Below, one piece after another: positions 63,446 to 64,000 of a stretch of 64,000 nucleotides of DNA (its first letter is position 1; each line of letters opens with the position of its first letter). Below the pieces are notes generated by a model, which saw only the letters and a list, made by a program, of their open reading frames with translations, was not told the DNA's origin and did not search any database. The translations under genes were made by a program, and so were the position numbers. This DNA comes from Marinilactibacillus piezotolerans (GTDB taxonomy: Bacteria > Bacillota > Bacilli > Lactobacillales > Carnobacteriaceae_A). Location of the stretch: assembly GCF_900169305.1 (NCBI RefSeq), contig NZ_FWDP01000004.1, positions 1,054,001 to 1,118,000 of the forward strand. Direction: 5' to 3'.

Positions 63446-64000
63446 TCGCTGCCACCGCTTTGTATCCGAGTCCTCTGACTGTGATGATTTCAAAATCCCG
63501 ATTTCTTGAGAATCGGCTGCGCAATCGTTTGATATGTACATCGACTGTGCGTTCATCCGTATCTGACTCAAATCCCCAGATATCATTCATCAACTGGTGA
63601 CGTGTAAATATTTTGTCTATATTGGACAGCAGTTTGTACAACAGCTGAAATTCTTTGTTCGGCAATTCTACCATTTCCGTCTCTGAGGAAACGAACAGCT
63701 GATCCTGATTCAATACAGTCTGCCCGATCGTTACAGCTCTGTCTCGGTTCACGCGAGATCTTCTCAACAGTGCTTCTACTCGCAAGACCATTTCCTGAAC
63801 ATCGATTGGCTTAACCATATAGTCGTCGATCCCGCTGCGAAATCCGATTTTCTTATCTTCCAATGTCCCTTTTGCCGTAATCATTAGAATCGGCAGATCG
63901 TTTTCAAACTTTCTCAAAAAAGAGACAAATTCGTTTCCGTCCATTTCCGGCATCATGACATCTGTGATAATCAAATCCAGCTGAGTCTGCTTCATCTGTT
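63435..64000 (-). CDS. OmpR-family response regulator, 5' end outside window
   Basis: Partial: the receiver domain begins beyond the window edge. Visible are the phospho-acceptor segment IITDVMMPEMDGNEF, the conserved KPIDVQEMVLRVEALLRR with the Lys, and a complete winged-helix DNA-binding domain (VELPNKEFQLLYKLLSNIDKIFTRHQLMNDIWG, DERTVDVHIKRLRSRF, VRGLGYKA). An internal ATG at 63995 is not the true start because the sequence upstream is still receiver domain. Precedes and overlaps the kinase gene. Confidence 0.88.
   Translation of the reverse strand, partial: QMKQTQLDLIITDVMMPEMDGNEFVSFLRKFENDLPILMITAKGTLEDKKIGFRSGIDDYMVKPIDVQEMVLRVEALLRRSRVNRDRAVTIGQTVLNQDQLFVSSETEMVELPNKEFQLLYKLLSNIDKIFTRHQLMNDIWGFESDTDERTVDVHIKRLRSRFSRNRDFEIITVRGLGYKAVAANEK

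Overview
The window looks like a low-GC Gram-positive chromosome of the order Lactobacillales, most likely family Carnobacteriaceae (an Alkalibacterium-, Marinilactibacillus- or Carnobacterium-like genus; the genus is inference). Supporting signs are the secG-esterase-rnr-smpB cluster, a glycolytic operon led by a CggR-type repressor, a DUF2969-type small protein, a T-box methionine transporter operon, CtsR- and CodY-type sites, and a tmRNA with the tag AKNNNNTYALAA.

Layout. 1-8 kb: SLC13-type anion transporter, tautomerase, metNIQ under a T-box, gcvH with an ArsC/Spx-fold reductase, a YihY membrane protein and a DUF2969 protein. 7.8-10.2 kb (plus strand): a fumarylacetoacetase-fold enzyme and a UMF1/Atg22-like MFS transporter. 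10.3-21.7 kb (minus strand): a peptide-scavenging block with two M20 amidohydrolases, a complete Dpp/Opp-type peptide ABC transporter (B, C, A, D, F) and two tandem M20 dipeptidases, behind a promoter with a CodY-like box. 22-24 kb: two small proteins, a sirtuin and ssrA (tmRNA).

24-35.5 kb is accessory DNA. A tyrosine integrase with a one-base frameshift lies against the ssrA 3' end. It is followed by a complete Type III restriction-modification pair (mod-res), a cleavable CI/LexA-like repressor just upstream of mod, a divergent Cro-like gene and a truncated BRO/Ant antirepressor. This looks like the lysogeny module of a small prophage or satellite whose cargo is the R-M system. An IS3-family element with two A8 frameshifts follows and appears to have cut off the signal peptide of a secreted DUF6973-like protein that is paired with a membrane-anchored protein. 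Several small genes and a YjzC-like pseudogene come next.

35.6-43.7 kb is mixed chromosomal DNA: VOC and GNAT proteins, a second and apparently intact IS3-family element, a membrane-anchored thermonuclease, a YolD-like gene with a LexA box inside its promoter, a HAD phosphatase and a histidine phosphatase. 43.8-47.8 kb is smpB-rnr-est-secG. 47.9-48.7 kb holds an array of 52-bp tandem repeats. 48.7-50.7 kb has a ZIP importer that seems to start at ATT and a divergent CDF exporter. 51-59.5 kb is cggR-gap-gap-pgk-tpiA-gpmI-eno with two divergent GAPDH paralogs and a structured leader before pgk. 59.7-64 kb has a DsbA-like protein, clpP under a CtsR box, a nucleoside deoxyribosyltransferase and a two-component system cut by the window end.

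The strongest candidates for something unusual are the compact int/res-mod-cI element at ssrA, the 52-bp repeat array, the orphan SOS-controlled yolD, the structured gap-pgk spacer, and the IS-interrupted secreted protein with its membrane partner.
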